Shown in pieces: positions 1-9,009 of a DNA stretch of 64,000 nt; positions within the stretch are counted from its first letter, which is position 1; each line of letters starts with the position of its first letter. Position numbers and translations under genes: made by a program. Source of the DNA: Prosthecobacter algae (lineage in GTDB: Bacteria; Verrucomicrobiota; Verrucomicrobiia; Verrucomicrobiales; Verrucomicrobiaceae). Location of the stretch: contig NZ_BAABIA010000009.1 in the NCBI RefSeq assembly GCF_039542385.1, positions 124,001 to 188,000 of the forward strand. The letters are read 5' to 3'. The notes beneath the pieces were generated by a model. That model was not told where the DNA came from. It did not search any database and was given only the letters and a program-made list of their open reading frames with translations.

Positions 1-327
1 GGTGCAGATGGGGTGGTGATGACTTGGGACATGAACCTCGGCGAACGCAAAAAGAAGATCGAAGGCTGGACCAAGGAGGTCACCTCCCTCCAATACATCG
101 GCGCAACCAATCAACTCATCACCGCCGCTGGAGACAATCTAGTGCGAGTGGTGACGGATGAAGGCGCGCAGGTCCGCTCCATCGCGAATCTGCCCAATTT
201 CATGCAAGCCGCCGCCAGCACGCCCAGCGGGGCCTTGTTCATCGCTGGCGGTGAAGACAGCCTGCTGCGTCTGTGGGACGGTGCCAGCGGCAAAGAACTC
301 GCTTCGTTTGGGGCCAATTCACCTTAA
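1..327 (+). CDS. WD40-repeat protein, C-terminal end (5' truncated)
   Basis: The reading frame is open from the first base and ends with TAA at 325-327, so only the last 108 residues or so of a longer protein are present. They read as WD40 blades: alternating short beta strands with a typical blade ending near the C-terminus (LLRLWDGASGKELASF) and an earlier VVMTWDMN. WD40 proteins form beta-propellers that act as binding scaffolds. In Planctomycetes and Verrucomicrobia such proteins often carry an N-terminal cytochrome c domain and lie beside DUF1501 genes, as here, where a DUF1501 gene follows after 76 bp. Whether this copy has the cytochrome part cannot be seen. The GTG at 13 is internal and not a real start. 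Confidence 0.8.
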   Translation, partial: GADGVVMTWDMNLGERKKKIEGWTKEVTSLQYIGATNQLITAAGDNLVRVVTDEGAQVRSIANLPNFMQAAASTPSGALFIAGGEDSLLRLWDGASGKELASFGANSP

Positions 328-403
328 AGAGCAATTCTCACCTTTTGGTTATCCCGGCTCACATAGGCCGATAAAGTCTCGTTCTATCACACGTTTTTTT
401 CTC

Positions 404-1828
404 ATGTCATCGCTTCTTGAATCCCCCTCGATCATCCGCTGTGCGGGCCCCCAATTTTCTCGTCGAGGATTCATGCAGATCGGCCTCACAGGCTTTGCCT
501 CTCTTGGGCTTCCGGGGCTGATGCGTCTGCGGGCCGAAAATGCGCTGAAACCGCAGAGCGAGCGCACCGCCGTGATCATGGTCTGGCTGCCTGGGGGCCT
601 CTCCCACGTGGATTCGTACGATCCCAAACCTGACATCGGCAGCGAGTATCGCGGACCGTTTAAAACCATCAGTACCAAAGTGCCTGGCACCCAGTTCACT
701 GAACTGATGCCCATGCAGGCCAAGATTGCAGACAAGTTCACCGTCCTCCGCTCCATGAACCAGAAAGCTGGCGGGCACCCTGCCGGATCCATGCAGATGC
801 TTTCTGGAGATTCCGATGAAAGGGACAAGCCCAAACCCCGCTTGCCTGACTGGATGTCTGTGGCGCATTACCTTCGCTCCAAAAACAGCAAACGCTCGAA
901 TCCGCTGCCTAACTACATCGGTGTCAATCCGCCCCTGGAATACAATGGCCCCGCCTATCTGGGCGATGCCTATGCCCCCTTTGGGGTCAGTGATGACCCG
1001 AACCGCCCCAACTTCCAGGTGCCAAATATCGGCCTTTCCGATGATGCTGAGATGAAGCGCCTCAGTGACCGTGTGGCCCTGCGCAAAAGCCTAGACAAGA
1101 TGGAGCGTGCCTTTGATCGCGAGGGCGAATTGGGAGCTTTGGATGAATTTGAATCTCAAGCCGTCACCCTGCTTACCAATCCCCAGACCCGCGATGCCTT
1201 TGACCTCAGTAAAGAAGACACTCGCACACGGGACCGTTATGGCCGCAACCGCTGGGGCCAGCAACTCTTGCTCGCCCGACGTCTCGTGGAGTCAGGCGTG
1301 GAGATCGTCACCAGCAGCCTCAGCGGCCCCCTCTGCGGTCGAGTGAGTAATTGGGATGACCATGCGGTGAACCATCACCAGTTTGAAGCCCTGCGTTTCC
1401 GCATGCCCAACTATGATCGCGCCGTCTCGGCTCTGATTGAAGACATCTACGCTCGCGGTCTCAGCAAGCGGGTACTCGTCGTCGTCACGGGTGAGTTCGG
1501 TCGCACACCGAAGATCAGCTTTGACCGCAGCACTGGTGCTGGGGATGCAAGTGCCCCCGCAGGCACTTTGCAGCCAGGTCGCGACCACTGGCCACGCGCC
1601 TTTTCAAACATCTGGGCAGGTGGCAATATCCAGACTGGCGGCATTATTGGCGCCACGGACAAGCGTGGTGAAGACGTCATCGAGCGCCCATGCGGACCGG
1701 GTGATTTCCTCGCCACTATCTATCACCACCTCGGCATTGATTCGTCCAAAGTCACCATCAATGACTTCAACGGGCGCCCCACGCCCATCGTGGATCATGG
1801 CAAGCCCATCCCAGAATTGATCGCTTAA
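404..1828 (+). CDS. DUF1501 domain-containing protein, Tat-like signal
   Basis: A 474-residue protein of the DUF1501 family, which has an alkaline-phosphatase/sulfatase-like fold but no established reaction. The start at ATG 404 places a twin-arginine-like motif (SRRGFM, arginines 20-21) before a hydrophobic stretch, so export by the Tat route is likely. An open frame reaches back to 158 but overlaps the preceding gene and lacks sense. Family motifs are visible: a Gly-Gly-Leu-Ser-His motif at about residue 65, TGEFGRTPKI in the last third, and GRDHWPRAFSN followed by a Gly-rich segment. It follows the WD40 gene closely and may belong to the same transcription unit. It differs clearly from the second DUF1501 protein at 4821-6272, so they are paralogues of different subgroups rather than a recent duplication. 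Confidence 0.85.
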   Translation: MSSLLESPSIIRCAGPQFSRRGFMQIGLTGFASLGLPGLMRLRAENALKPQSERTAVIMVWLPGGLSHVDSYDPKPDIGSEYRGPFKTISTKVPGTQFTELMPMQAKIADKFTVLRSMNQKAGGHPAGSMQMLSGDSDERDKPKPRLPDWMSVAHYLRSKNSKRSNPLPNYIGVNPPLEYNGPAYLGDAYAPFGVSDDPNRPNFQVPNIGLSDDAEMKRLSDRVALRKSLDKMERAFDREGELGALDEFESQAVTLLTNPQTRDAFDLSKEDTRTRDRYGRNRWGQQLLLARRLVESGVEIVTSSLSGPLCGRVSNWDDHAVNHHQFEALRFRMPNYDRAVSALIEDIYARGLSKRVLVVVTGEFGRTPKISFDRSTGAGDASAPAGTLQPGRDHWPRAFSNIWAGGNIQTGGIIGATDKRGEDVIERPCGPGDFLATIYHHLGIDSSKVTINDFNGRPTPIVDHGKPIPELIA

Positions 1829-1882
1829 AACTTGCAGGCCAGTTGCAGATGCTAAGCTCGAGGGTTTGTTCTAGTTTTGATC

Positions 1883-2821
1883 ATGTCACACACTCTTCAG
1901 TTTGGCCCCTTAAGTTCAGCCGATCATGAGGCCGTCGCAGGCTTGCTTCACCGTTCCTTGGTCCAGTGGTATGAGAGCCGTCTTGGCCAAGGAGCCCGCT
2001 TTGGTGACAGCCCAGCACCCTTCCTGCTCTTTCCCCAAGTTTACGAAGCGCTGGACCCTGTCGAAGCCATCACTGTGCGTGATGATGTGACTCAGGCCAT
2101 TCTAGGCATCTGCTTCACCCATGAGAGGGAAACCCACCTCTCCATCGGCATCGTGGCTACCTCGCCTGAAGCGGCGGGAAAGGGCATCGCACGCCAGATG
2201 ATGCAGACCGCGTTGGACAAAGCTCTGGGCCTTGGAAAACGGGCTCGGCTCGTCTCCAGCTTGCTGAATCTGGACTCTTTCTCGCTCTACACACGTCTTG
2301 GTTTTATACCGGGGGCCATCTTTCAGGATGTACTGTTTAATGTCCCTGAAACCGGCCTAACCATTCCAGCCCCCGAGGGCCATGAGCGAGTGCGTCTCGC
2401 CAAAGTTGAAGATGCCATACGCATCGCAGACTTTGAGTTCGCCACCCAGGGCATTCGTCGTGAAAAAGACTTCCATTTTTTCCTGCGCAATGACGTGGGT
2501 GACTGGCGCGTCTTGGTGCAAGAAAATGCCGTGGGTGAGCTCACCGGCTACATGGTTGTCAGCGTGCATCCATCCTCCAGCATGATCGGCCCTGGCGCGG
2601 TGACAGATGAAAAAGCTGCTACAGCTCTTCTTTGGCAGGCACTCGATACCTTGAGGGGTAAATCCACCGTTATCCTCGTTCCTTGCTTAGCCCCAGGGCT
2701 TGTCAAAACCCTCTACCGCTGGGGTGGAAGAAACGTGGAACTCCATGTGGCCCAATGCACCTCAGCGCCATTACCAACGACAGGATTCGCCTTTCCAACT
2801 TTCCTCCCAGAATCCGCGTGA
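1883..2821 (+). CDS. GNAT-family N-acetyltransferase with degenerate second GNAT-like half
   Basis: 312 residues from ATG 1883; a TTG two codons upstream is less likely. The first half is a recognisable GNAT acetyltransferase. Residues 97-104 (AAGKGIAR) match the acetyl-CoA pyrophosphate-binding loop, followed by an amphipathic helix and the SLYTRLGF segment typical of the last GNAT motif. The C-terminal half, from about residue 165, again begins with an acidic, sensor-like segment (VRLAKVEDAIRIADFE) and carries strands like DWRVLV and LTGYMVVS, but has no clear CoA loop. A degenerate second GNAT-like domain is therefore inferred. The substrate is unknown. It is flanked by an upstream DUF1501 gene and a downstream ceramidase-like gene on the same strand, without tight coupling to either. 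Confidence 0.8.
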   Translation: MSHTLQFGPLSSADHEAVAGLLHRSLVQWYESRLGQGARFGDSPAPFLLFPQVYEALDPVEAITVRDDVTQAILGICFTHERETHLSIGIVATSPEAAGKGIARQMMQTALDKALGLGKRARLVSSLLNLDSFSLYTRLGFIPGAIFQDVLFNVPETGLTIPAPEGHERVRLAKVEDAIRIADFEFATQGIRREKDFHFFLRNDVGDWRVLVQENAVGELTGYMVVSVHPSSSMIGPGAVTDEKAATALLWQALDTLRGKSTVILVPCLAPGLVKTLYRWGGRNVELHVAQCTSAPLPTTGFAFPTFLPESA

Positions 2822-2875
2822 GTCTCACCTCCTTAAAGGCTCTCAGTTTCTGATGCTCCAGCTTTGTTCACCCTT

Positions 2876-4297
2876 ATGAAATCAATCGTCCTTTTCCTGG
2901 GCCTGCTCACGTTTTCCGTTGTCACGCAGGCAGCGGAAAAACCAGACCTCCAAGCCGGAGCCGCAGCGGTGGACATTACCCCTCAGCAGTTTCCCCTGAA
3001 CATGCCGGGGGGCTTCAGCGCCAACATGGCTGAGAAAGCGCACGATCCCTTTCATGCTCGCGCACTCGTCTTGTCAGATGGCATCACGCAGGTGGCCCTT
3101 GTGGTGGTGGACAATCTAGGAGCAGGCCCGGACGTGCTGGATGAAGTGAAAGCCATCGCCTCAACCAAGACAGGAATCCCGGCAGACAAGATGCTCATCT
3201 GCTCCACCCACACGCACAGTGGCCCCTCCCTGAATACACGCAGCGAGGCCGCCGCCGCGTATTACCAAAGGTTTGTACAAGGGACCGCCGCTGCCATCAT
3301 CCAGGCTCACGCAGCCCTCCGCCCAGCGGCGGCCGGGGCGGCAGCCCACCCGTTGCCAGATGAAGTCTTCAACCGTCGCTGGTATGTGAAGGATGGCAAG
3401 ATGCCGCTGAATCCCTTTGGCCGCCTGGACAAGGTCAAAACCAACCCAGGCACCAGCCCAGACGTCCTGGCACGCCCCGCTGGCCCCACCGATCCTGACA
3501 TCACTATTCTCTCGGTCCAAGACACAAAACGCAAGGCCCTGGCCCTCTTTGCCAATTACTCCCTGCACTATGTAGGCGGGGCTCCTCAGGGGCAGATGTC
3601 AGCCGACTACTTTGGTGAATTTGCTCGCATCATGCCCTCGCGAATGCGCTCTGATGAGGGTTTTATGGCCATGATGTCCAATGGCACTTCTGGCGACATC
3701 AATAACATCCCTTTTGGCGTGACTCGTCCCCCACGCGAGCCCTTTGAGCAGATCCGTATCGTCGCTCAAAAGGCTGCCGACACCGCCTGGTTAGCGCACC
3801 AAAAGATTGGCAAACACCGTTCGGACATCCAGCTTGGCATGCTGCAAAAAGAAGTCACACTCAAGTTCCGTCGGCCCACGCCTCAACAAGTGGCAGAGGC
3901 CCAAGCGGTGCTGGCGGTAAAGGATAAGGAAGCCATCGCCCAGCTCCCACGCCTGGCCCAAAACTATGCCCGCAACGTCATCGGCGCTGCAGAGCGTCCG
4001 GAGGAAACAATCACCGTGAAAATCCAAGCCCTGCGCATCGGCGACTTTGCCATCTGCGGCATCCCGTTTGAGACCTTTGTCGAGATTGGACTGGATCTGA
4101 AAAAGCGCAGCCCCTTCCCCCAGACGATGGTCATCGGCCTGGCCAATGCCCGTCATGGATACCTCCCCACTTTAGAACAACACCCCCTTGGCGGCTACGA
4201 AACCTGGCTGGGCACCAATCAAGTGCAGGAGGACACTTCCACCATCCTCACCGATCATTTGTTGGAAATGCTCAGCACCTTAAAGAGCGCACCTTAA
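2876..4297 (+). CDS. neutral/alkaline non-lysosomal ceramidase N-terminal domain protein
   Basis: A 473-residue secreted protein. ATG 2876 gives a clear signal peptide (MKSIVLFLGLLTFSVVTQA, with cleavage before AEKPD); the TTG at 2864 would only add four residues. The early AGAAAVDITP segment and the motif THTHSGPS at residues 111-118 match neutral ceramidases, in which these histidines bind zinc and the serine is catalytic. A later GDINNIPFG segment also fits. The family hydrolyses the amide bond of ceramide, but in Planctomycetes and Verrucomicrobia many single-domain members occur whose substrates are unknown, so lipid or other amide hydrolysis outside the cytoplasm is inferred. It ends 17 bp from the convergent MOSC gene. 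Confidence 0.82.
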   Translation: MKSIVLFLGLLTFSVVTQAAEKPDLQAGAAAVDITPQQFPLNMPGGFSANMAEKAHDPFHARALVLSDGITQVALVVVDNLGAGPDVLDEVKAIASTKTGIPADKMLICSTHTHSGPSLNTRSEAAAAYYQRFVQGTAAAIIQAHAALRPAAAGAAAHPLPDEVFNRRWYVKDGKMPLNPFGRLDKVKTNPGTSPDVLARPAGPTDPDITILSVQDTKRKALALFANYSLHYVGGAPQGQMSADYFGEFARIMPSRMRSDEGFMAMMSNGTSGDINNIPFGVTRPPREPFEQIRIVAQKAADTAWLAHQKIGKHRSDIQLGMLQKEVTLKFRRPTPQQVAEAQAVLAVKDKEAIAQLPRLAQNYARNVIGAAERPEETITVKIQALRIGDFAICGIPFETFVEIGLDLKKRSPFPQTMVIGLANARHGYLPTLEQHPLGGYETWLGTNQVQEDTSTILTDHLLEMLSTLKSAP

Positions 4298-4314
4298 CCT
4301 AACCAATTATTGGA

Positions 4315-4824
4315 TCAAGGCAGGCTTCGAAGGCAATTGGCTGGCATCGAAATGACTTCGATCTCCATGCCTTCGTGAAGCTGACCTCCCTCCAAGATTC
4401 TCATCCCGATGCCTGCCCCGCGACCTAGCGACTTGGTCATTCCAGGCACGGTGAGCCGTTGCAGATAGTCGCAGGGAGGCCTTGGCCGATGGTATTCCAG
4501 AAGCACATCTCCGATCCGCAACCGCTGCCCCACTAGGGATCGCAAAGCAAGGCCCCGAGTCACCAGGTTCCGCCGGTGCTCACCACGACGAATGGGAATA
4601 CCATCTTCCTGTGAAATGCGGTCAAGAACTTCACCGTCAATCAGAGTGATCTCGCAGTCATACCGCCCCGAATAATACCCCGTTCCCAGCGCATACCGAT
4701 CCCCTTTCAGCCCACGGCCTGTCACGGCCAAAATGGAAGACACCCGCTGCATGGGCAGCCCCCGTGCAGGTGAGATAAACAGAGCCTCCAGAAACGGCCA
4801 CGTCTCCGCAGGCTCGTCACTCAT
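4315..4824 (-). CDS. MOSC domain-containing protein
   Basis: A 169-residue stand-alone MOSC (molybdenum cofactor sulfurase C-terminal-like) domain. The GRGLKGDRYALGTG segment near residue 40, ITLID near residue 60 and the conserved cysteine in RPPCDYLQ (C118) are hallmarks. MOSC proteins bind or handle molybdenum-cofactor sulfur, and small single-domain forms are usually of unknown substrate. Its ATG overlaps the stop codon of the DUF1501 gene in an ATGA arrangement (4821-4824), so translation is probably coupled. It is the last gene of the PSD1-DUF1501-MOSC operon. That company is unusual for a MOSC protein and suggests a role in maturing or serving a redox or sulfur step of that unit, which is speculation. 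Confidence 0.85.
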   Translation of the reverse strand: MSDEPAETWPFLEALFISPARGLPMQRVSSILAVTGRGLKGDRYALGTGYYSGRYDCEITLIDGEVLDRISQEDGIPIRRGEHRRNLVTRGLALRSLVGQRLRIGDVLLEYHRPRPPCDYLQRLTVPGMTKSLGRGAGIGMRILEGGQLHEGMEIEVISMPANCLRSLP

Positions 4825-6272
4825 GCCAGCAACTCCGAAACGACTCTGGCCGCAGGATTTTCCACTAGAACTTGTTCCGTGCCATTGCGCTTGTAGGTCA
4901 GCTTTTTCGGGTTCAGACCAAAGAGGTGCAGAAGGGTGGCGTGATAGTCATAATGGTTCACCACCTTCTCCACCGCGTGGTGGCCAAATTCATCCGTCGC
5001 ACCATGGGCGTAGCCCTCTTTGAATCCGCCACCTGCCACCCACATGCTGAAGCCATAGGTATTGTGGTCACGGCCTACCGTGGTGCGGTCTTTTGCCCCG
5101 GCCCGGTTCTGAATCACCGGCAGACGCCCCATCTCACCACCCCAGTGAACCACGGTGGAATCCAGCAGCCCACGCTGCTTCAGGTCCAGCACCAGGGCAG
5201 CCGCAGGCTGATCCACTTGCTCACAGGCTTTTGGCAAAGAAGTCAAAATGCTGCTGTGATGGTCCCAGGTCTGATTGCCAGTAAAGATGGAGACAAACCG
5301 CACGCCCCGCTCCACCAGACGGCGGGCGATGAGGCAGCGTTTGCCAAACTCTTCTGTTGCCGGTTTGTCCAGCCCGTAAAGCTTCTTCGTGGCCTCACTC
5401 TCATGAGTGATGTCCAGGGCTTCCTTCGCAGCCGTTTGCATACGCGCAGCCAATTCAAAACTCTGAATGCGAGCCTCCAGATCACTTTCACCCGGGCGTG
5501 AATCTGCGTGCTCACGATTCAGCCGCTGGACGAAGTTTAGGTAGCGCGACTGCGCCTCGCCCTTCAGCGACATGGGGGGATCCAGATTGAGAATACGAGG
5601 CTCCTTGGAGCGCACCACCGTCCCCTGATACACGGAGGGCAGCCAGCCATTGCTAAAGTTATCCACGCCCAGCACAGGCAGGCCGCGCGGATCCGTCAGG
5701 GCCACATACGCAGGCAAGTCCTGGTTATCACTGCCCAGACCATAAGTGATCCAGCTTCCCAAAGTCGGGCGACCGCCCACGACCTGCCCATTCAGCAGAG
5801 CATAGATGGACTGGCCGTGATTGTTCACGCCCGTGTGCATGGAGCGGATGAGCGTCATCTCATCGGCAATGCTGCCCATGTAAGGGATGAGGTCGCTCAT
5901 CTCAATGCCGCTCTTCCCACGAGGCTTGAACTTCCACTGCGGCCCCATCACCTCCCGGCTAGCACCAGCGGCATCATCGTATTTGATCTCCCCGGGGAAG
6001 TCCTTGCCATCCAACTTCATCAGCTCCGGCTTCGGCTCGAACATGTCAATGTGGCTGGGCCCGCCCTGCATGAACATGGAGATCATCGCCTTCGCCTGGC
6101 CAAACCCGTGCGCCGGCTTGGGCGTGAGGTCAAAGTGCTGCGGAAGCCCCCCTGCGAGCGCCGGATTGGCCAGCAGACCTTGGTCTCTCAACAAGGAGGC
6201 CAAAGCGATGCCGCCAATGCCATAGGCACTGGATAAAAAACTACGACGGGAAACGGAGGATTCAGTCCACAT
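4821..6272 (-). CDS. DUF1501 domain-containing protein, Tat-like signal
   Basis: A 483-residue DUF1501 protein starting at ATG 6272, with a Tat-like N-terminus (SRRSFLSS, arginines 9-10) and a hydrophobic stretch. It shows the family's QGGPSHIDMFEPKPEL segment, HTGVNNHGQ in the middle, and VHWGGEMGRLPV with a following GRDHN in the last third. It overlaps the upstream PSD1 gene by 11 bp and the downstream MOSC gene by 4 bp. PSD1/DUF1501 gene pairs are very widespread in Planctomycetes and Verrucomicrobia. The pairing suggests that an exported cytochrome-containing protein and a phosphatase-fold partner act together at the cell envelope, but no reaction is established. Confidence 0.87.
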   Translation of the reverse strand: MWTESSVSRRSFLSSAYGIGGIALASLLRDQGLLANPALAGGLPQHFDLTPKPAHGFGQAKAMISMFMQGGPSHIDMFEPKPELMKLDGKDFPGEIKYDDAAGASREVMGPQWKFKPRGKSGIEMSDLIPYMGSIADEMTLIRSMHTGVNNHGQSIYALLNGQVVGGRPTLGSWITYGLGSDNQDLPAYVALTDPRGLPVLGVDNFSNGWLPSVYQGTVVRSKEPRILNLDPPMSLKGEAQSRYLNFVQRLNREHADSRPGESDLEARIQSFELAARMQTAAKEALDITHESEATKKLYGLDKPATEEFGKRCLIARRLVERGVRFVSIFTGNQTWDHHSSILTSLPKACEQVDQPAAALVLDLKQRGLLDSTVVHWGGEMGRLPVIQNRAGAKDRTTVGRDHNTYGFSMWVAGGGFKEGYAHGATDEFGHHAVEKVVNHYDYHATLLHLFGLNPKKLTYKRNGTEQVLVENPAARVVSELLA

Positions 6273-8928
6273 ACAAAAATTCGTTCGAGCTCATCAAGGC
6301 ATGGCACAGAGCCGTAAGACCAAGCAACTCAGGGGCTGCATCGTTCTTTTCAGGCGGACCCGTCACACGCTCCAGTTTGGCTGGGTGGGTTTTATAATAA
6401 GCTGTCTGCTCTTTTACAAAGTCCACCGCACCGAGCTGGTCGGCCATGCTGGGGGTGCGACCAAAGCTGAGCTGCCAGATGCGCTGCACCTGCTTTTCCA
6501 GATCGGCACCCACGTCTTTTTGCACACGCAGGGCAAAGTCCTGGGCGTGCTCGCGCATGTAGCCGTTATTCATCAGCAGCAGACTCTGTGGGCTGACGGT
6601 GGTCACGGGGCGGCTGGCGCAGTTGGCATCCGTCATGGCTGGGGCATCAAAGGCGGCAAACATTTCCAGAGGCGTGCTACGCCGTGCCTGCACATAGATG
6701 CTGCGACGATATTCCTCCCCATTCAGCGAGGTGTATTTGCCGGTCTGACGACCTGCCGTATCTCGCGTATCAATGCCAATGATGATCTGGCCTTCTTCGC
6801 TAAACGTCACCGGCACAGACTCGCCGCCCAGCTTGGGGTTCAGCTTGCCCGAGACAGAGAGGAAAGAATCCCGTATCGTCTCGGCTTCCAGACGCAGCAC
6901 ATTCATGCGGCTGAGAAGGCGGTTGTCCGGATCAATGCGATCCCTCTCCGCATCCCGTCGAGAAGACTGGCGATAAGTCGTGCTCGTCAGGATGAGGCGA
7001 TGCAGTTGCTTCAAGCTCCAGCCACTGCTCATGAATTCACTGGCCAGCCAGTCCAGCAGTTCGGGGTGACTTGGCTTCTCACCCAACTGACCAAAGTCAT
7101 CTGGGGTATTGACCAAGCCTTTGCCAAAGTGACGTTTCCACACCTGGTTGACGATCACACGCGCCAGCAGGGGATGCTTACCATCCGTCAAAGATTGCGC
7201 AAAGGCCAACCGCCGCCCCGTGGTGGGGACCGTGGCCGTTTTTTCCGGCACCTCGATCTGCCTCTGCCCGGCCAGGACCGTGAGGTCTCCTGGCTTCACC
7301 TTCTCCTTGGGCTGCTCGATGTCTCCCCGGTTAAAAATAAACGTGGCAGGCACCAGCTCAGGCTTCATGGGCACCTCGTCAAAGGCGTGCAGAAATTCTT
7401 CCTTCGGCTTATTGGCCCGCACGGCCGTGGCCTCTTCCGTCATCTTCTTCAGCGTGTCTGCGTGCTTGGTCTTGTAGGTGGTATCATAAAGATACAGCGA
7501 GCCCGAGCTGAGCTGGTTGATGCGCGGCCATGTTTTCAGCAGCTTCACCTGCTCAGGCGTGCGCATCTTCACCACGGTGCGGTAGGCTACCCGCAGAGTA
7601 TCGCGATCTTTCTCCGGCGCTTTGGCCAGTTCCTTCTCCAGCACTTCGGTGATGAACTCCTCCGCCTTCGCCAGACGCGCAGCATCCACCTTCTTAGCTT
7701 CGGCTTCCACCTTGGCGGCCTCGGCACGTTCCTCATCCGTCAAAAGGGAAACAAGCCGGCCATTCGGCACTTTCCAGCTTTTCGTGTTGAAGCCCGGCTC
7801 AAAGACCGCACGCAGACGATAATAGTCCGCCTGGGTGATGGGGTCATAACGATGGTCGTGACACTGTGCACAGCCGATGGTCATTCCATAAAAGGCCGTG
7901 CTGACGATCTTGATCGTGTCGGCGATGGTCGCATTTTGCGCCGCCTTGTCATTCATGGCCCCGGTTCCGTCTGCGGCCATGCGCAGAAAGCCCGTGGCCG
8001 TGATCTTCTCGATGGCCTCGGCATTCAGGTTCTTGTGCGGCTGCGGCACCATTTCGTCTCCAGCGAGCTGCTCCCGCACAAACTGGTCGAAGGGTTTATC
8101 CTTGTTCAAAGACTGAATGACATAATCCCGATACTTGAAGGCCCACTTGCGTTCCAGATCCTTGTCCGTGTAGCCATCGCTGTCCGCATACCCGGCGATG
8201 TCCAGCCAGTGGCGGCCCCAGCGTTCCCCATAGGCTGGCCGGGCCAGCAGGCGCTCAATGTGCGCCTCGTAGGCTTTGCGTGCCTCAGCAGCGCCCTGAT
8301 CCGACGCCTTGACGAAGCTTTCCACTTCTTCAGGAGTCGGCGGCAGGCCAGTGAGATCAAAGGTGATGCGGCGGATCAGCGTCACGGCATCCGCCTCAGG
8401 CGAAAACGAAAGTTGGTTAGGCGTGAGCTTGTCACTCACGAAAGCATCAATCGCATTGGTGATCTTCTGCGCATTCTTATTGGCCGCAGGCACCGCAGGC
8501 TTGCGAATGGGCTGGAGCGACCACCACGCACGATCTTCATCCGTGAAGACATGCTCAGGCCCCAGTGTCTGAGGCTCGGGCCGGGCCGTCTTTGCTCCCT
8601 GGGCGATCCATTGTTCAATGAGGGCGATCTCCTTGTCCTTCAGCTTGGCCTTGCCTTTGGGCATCTCACCTTCCTGCACCATCTTCAGCAGGTGGCTTTC
8701 AGCCACCTTGCCAGGAACGATGGCGGGGCCTTCATCACCGCCTTTGAGAATGAAACGCGCCAGCCGCACATCCAGGCCGCCTTTCATCTCCCCCTCTTCG
8801 CCATGGCAGTGAAAGCACTGCGCCTTCAGGATGGGACGGATGTGCTTTTCAAAGGTCACGGGCTCACTCGCGCCATGAACCAAAGGAGACAGCGTGGCGA
8901 GCAAAGGGAATAGGTGACGAAAGTGCAT
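6262..8928 (-). CDS. PSD1 and planctomycete cytochrome C domain-containing protein (PSCyt1-DUF1549-DUF1553)
   Basis: An 888-residue exported protein with signal peptide MHFRHLFPLLATLSPLVHGA. The N-terminal planctomycete-type cytochrome c domain has a haem-binding CFHCH (C38-H42). It is followed by DUF1549 (PSCyt2), which contains a second CAQCHDHRYDPI motif at about residue 352, and a C-terminal DUF1553 (PSD1) with NQVWKRHFGKGLV and DWLASEF segments. Length and domain order are those of the complete family. Two CxxCH motifs imply covalent haem and an electron-transfer or redox role outside the cytoplasm; the substrate is unknown. It is the first gene of the operon and overlaps the DUF1501 gene. 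A long open frame on the opposite strand (6301-8913) is a shadow of its codon bias. Confidence 0.9.
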   Translation of the reverse strand: MHFRHLFPLLATLSPLVHGASEPVTFEKHIRPILKAQCFHCHGEEGEMKGGLDVRLARFILKGGDEGPAIVPGKVAESHLLKMVQEGEMPKGKAKLKDKEIALIEQWIAQGAKTARPEPQTLGPEHVFTDEDRAWWSLQPIRKPAVPAANKNAQKITNAIDAFVSDKLTPNQLSFSPEADAVTLIRRITFDLTGLPPTPEEVESFVKASDQGAAEARKAYEAHIERLLARPAYGERWGRHWLDIAGYADSDGYTDKDLERKWAFKYRDYVIQSLNKDKPFDQFVREQLAGDEMVPQPHKNLNAEAIEKITATGFLRMAADGTGAMNDKAAQNATIADTIKIVSTAFYGMTIGCAQCHDHRYDPITQADYYRLRAVFEPGFNTKSWKVPNGRLVSLLTDEERAEAAKVEAEAKKVDAARLAKAEEFITEVLEKELAKAPEKDRDTLRVAYRTVVKMRTPEQVKLLKTWPRINQLSSGSLYLYDTTYKTKHADTLKKMTEEATAVRANKPKEEFLHAFDEVPMKPELVPATFIFNRGDIEQPKEKVKPGDLTVLAGQRQIEVPEKTATVPTTGRRLAFAQSLTDGKHPLLARVIVNQVWKRHFGKGLVNTPDDFGQLGEKPSHPELLDWLASEFMSSGWSLKQLHRLILTSTTYRQSSRRDAERDRIDPDNRLLSRMNVLRLEAETIRDSFLSVSGKLNPKLGGESVPVTFSEEGQIIIGIDTRDTAGRQTGKYTSLNGEEYRRSIYVQARRSTPLEMFAAFDAPAMTDANCASRPVTTVSPQSLLLMNNGYMREHAQDFALRVQKDVGADLEKQVQRIWQLSFGRTPSMADQLGAVDFVKEQTAYYKTHPAKLERVTGPPEKNDAAPELLGLTALCHALMSSNEFLYVD

Positions 8929-9009
8929 GACGGAGGAACCGTGGAAAATACGGTTTCCGCGCGCCAGTTTCTTGCCAGGACAGGCAGTTAGTCACTTTTG
9001 GATGCCTTT

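Noticed and set aside
6301-8913. 870-residue open frame on the plus strand
   Set aside because: It lies opposite the PSD1 gene, whose GC-rich codons leave the antisense frame open. It has no start signal and no recognisable domain, while the minus-strand frame is a clear family member.
8946-8969. Imperfect inverted repeat around GGAACCG and CGGTTTCC upstream of the PSD1 gene
   Set aside because: The arms do not match perfectly and no T run or promoter elements accompany it.
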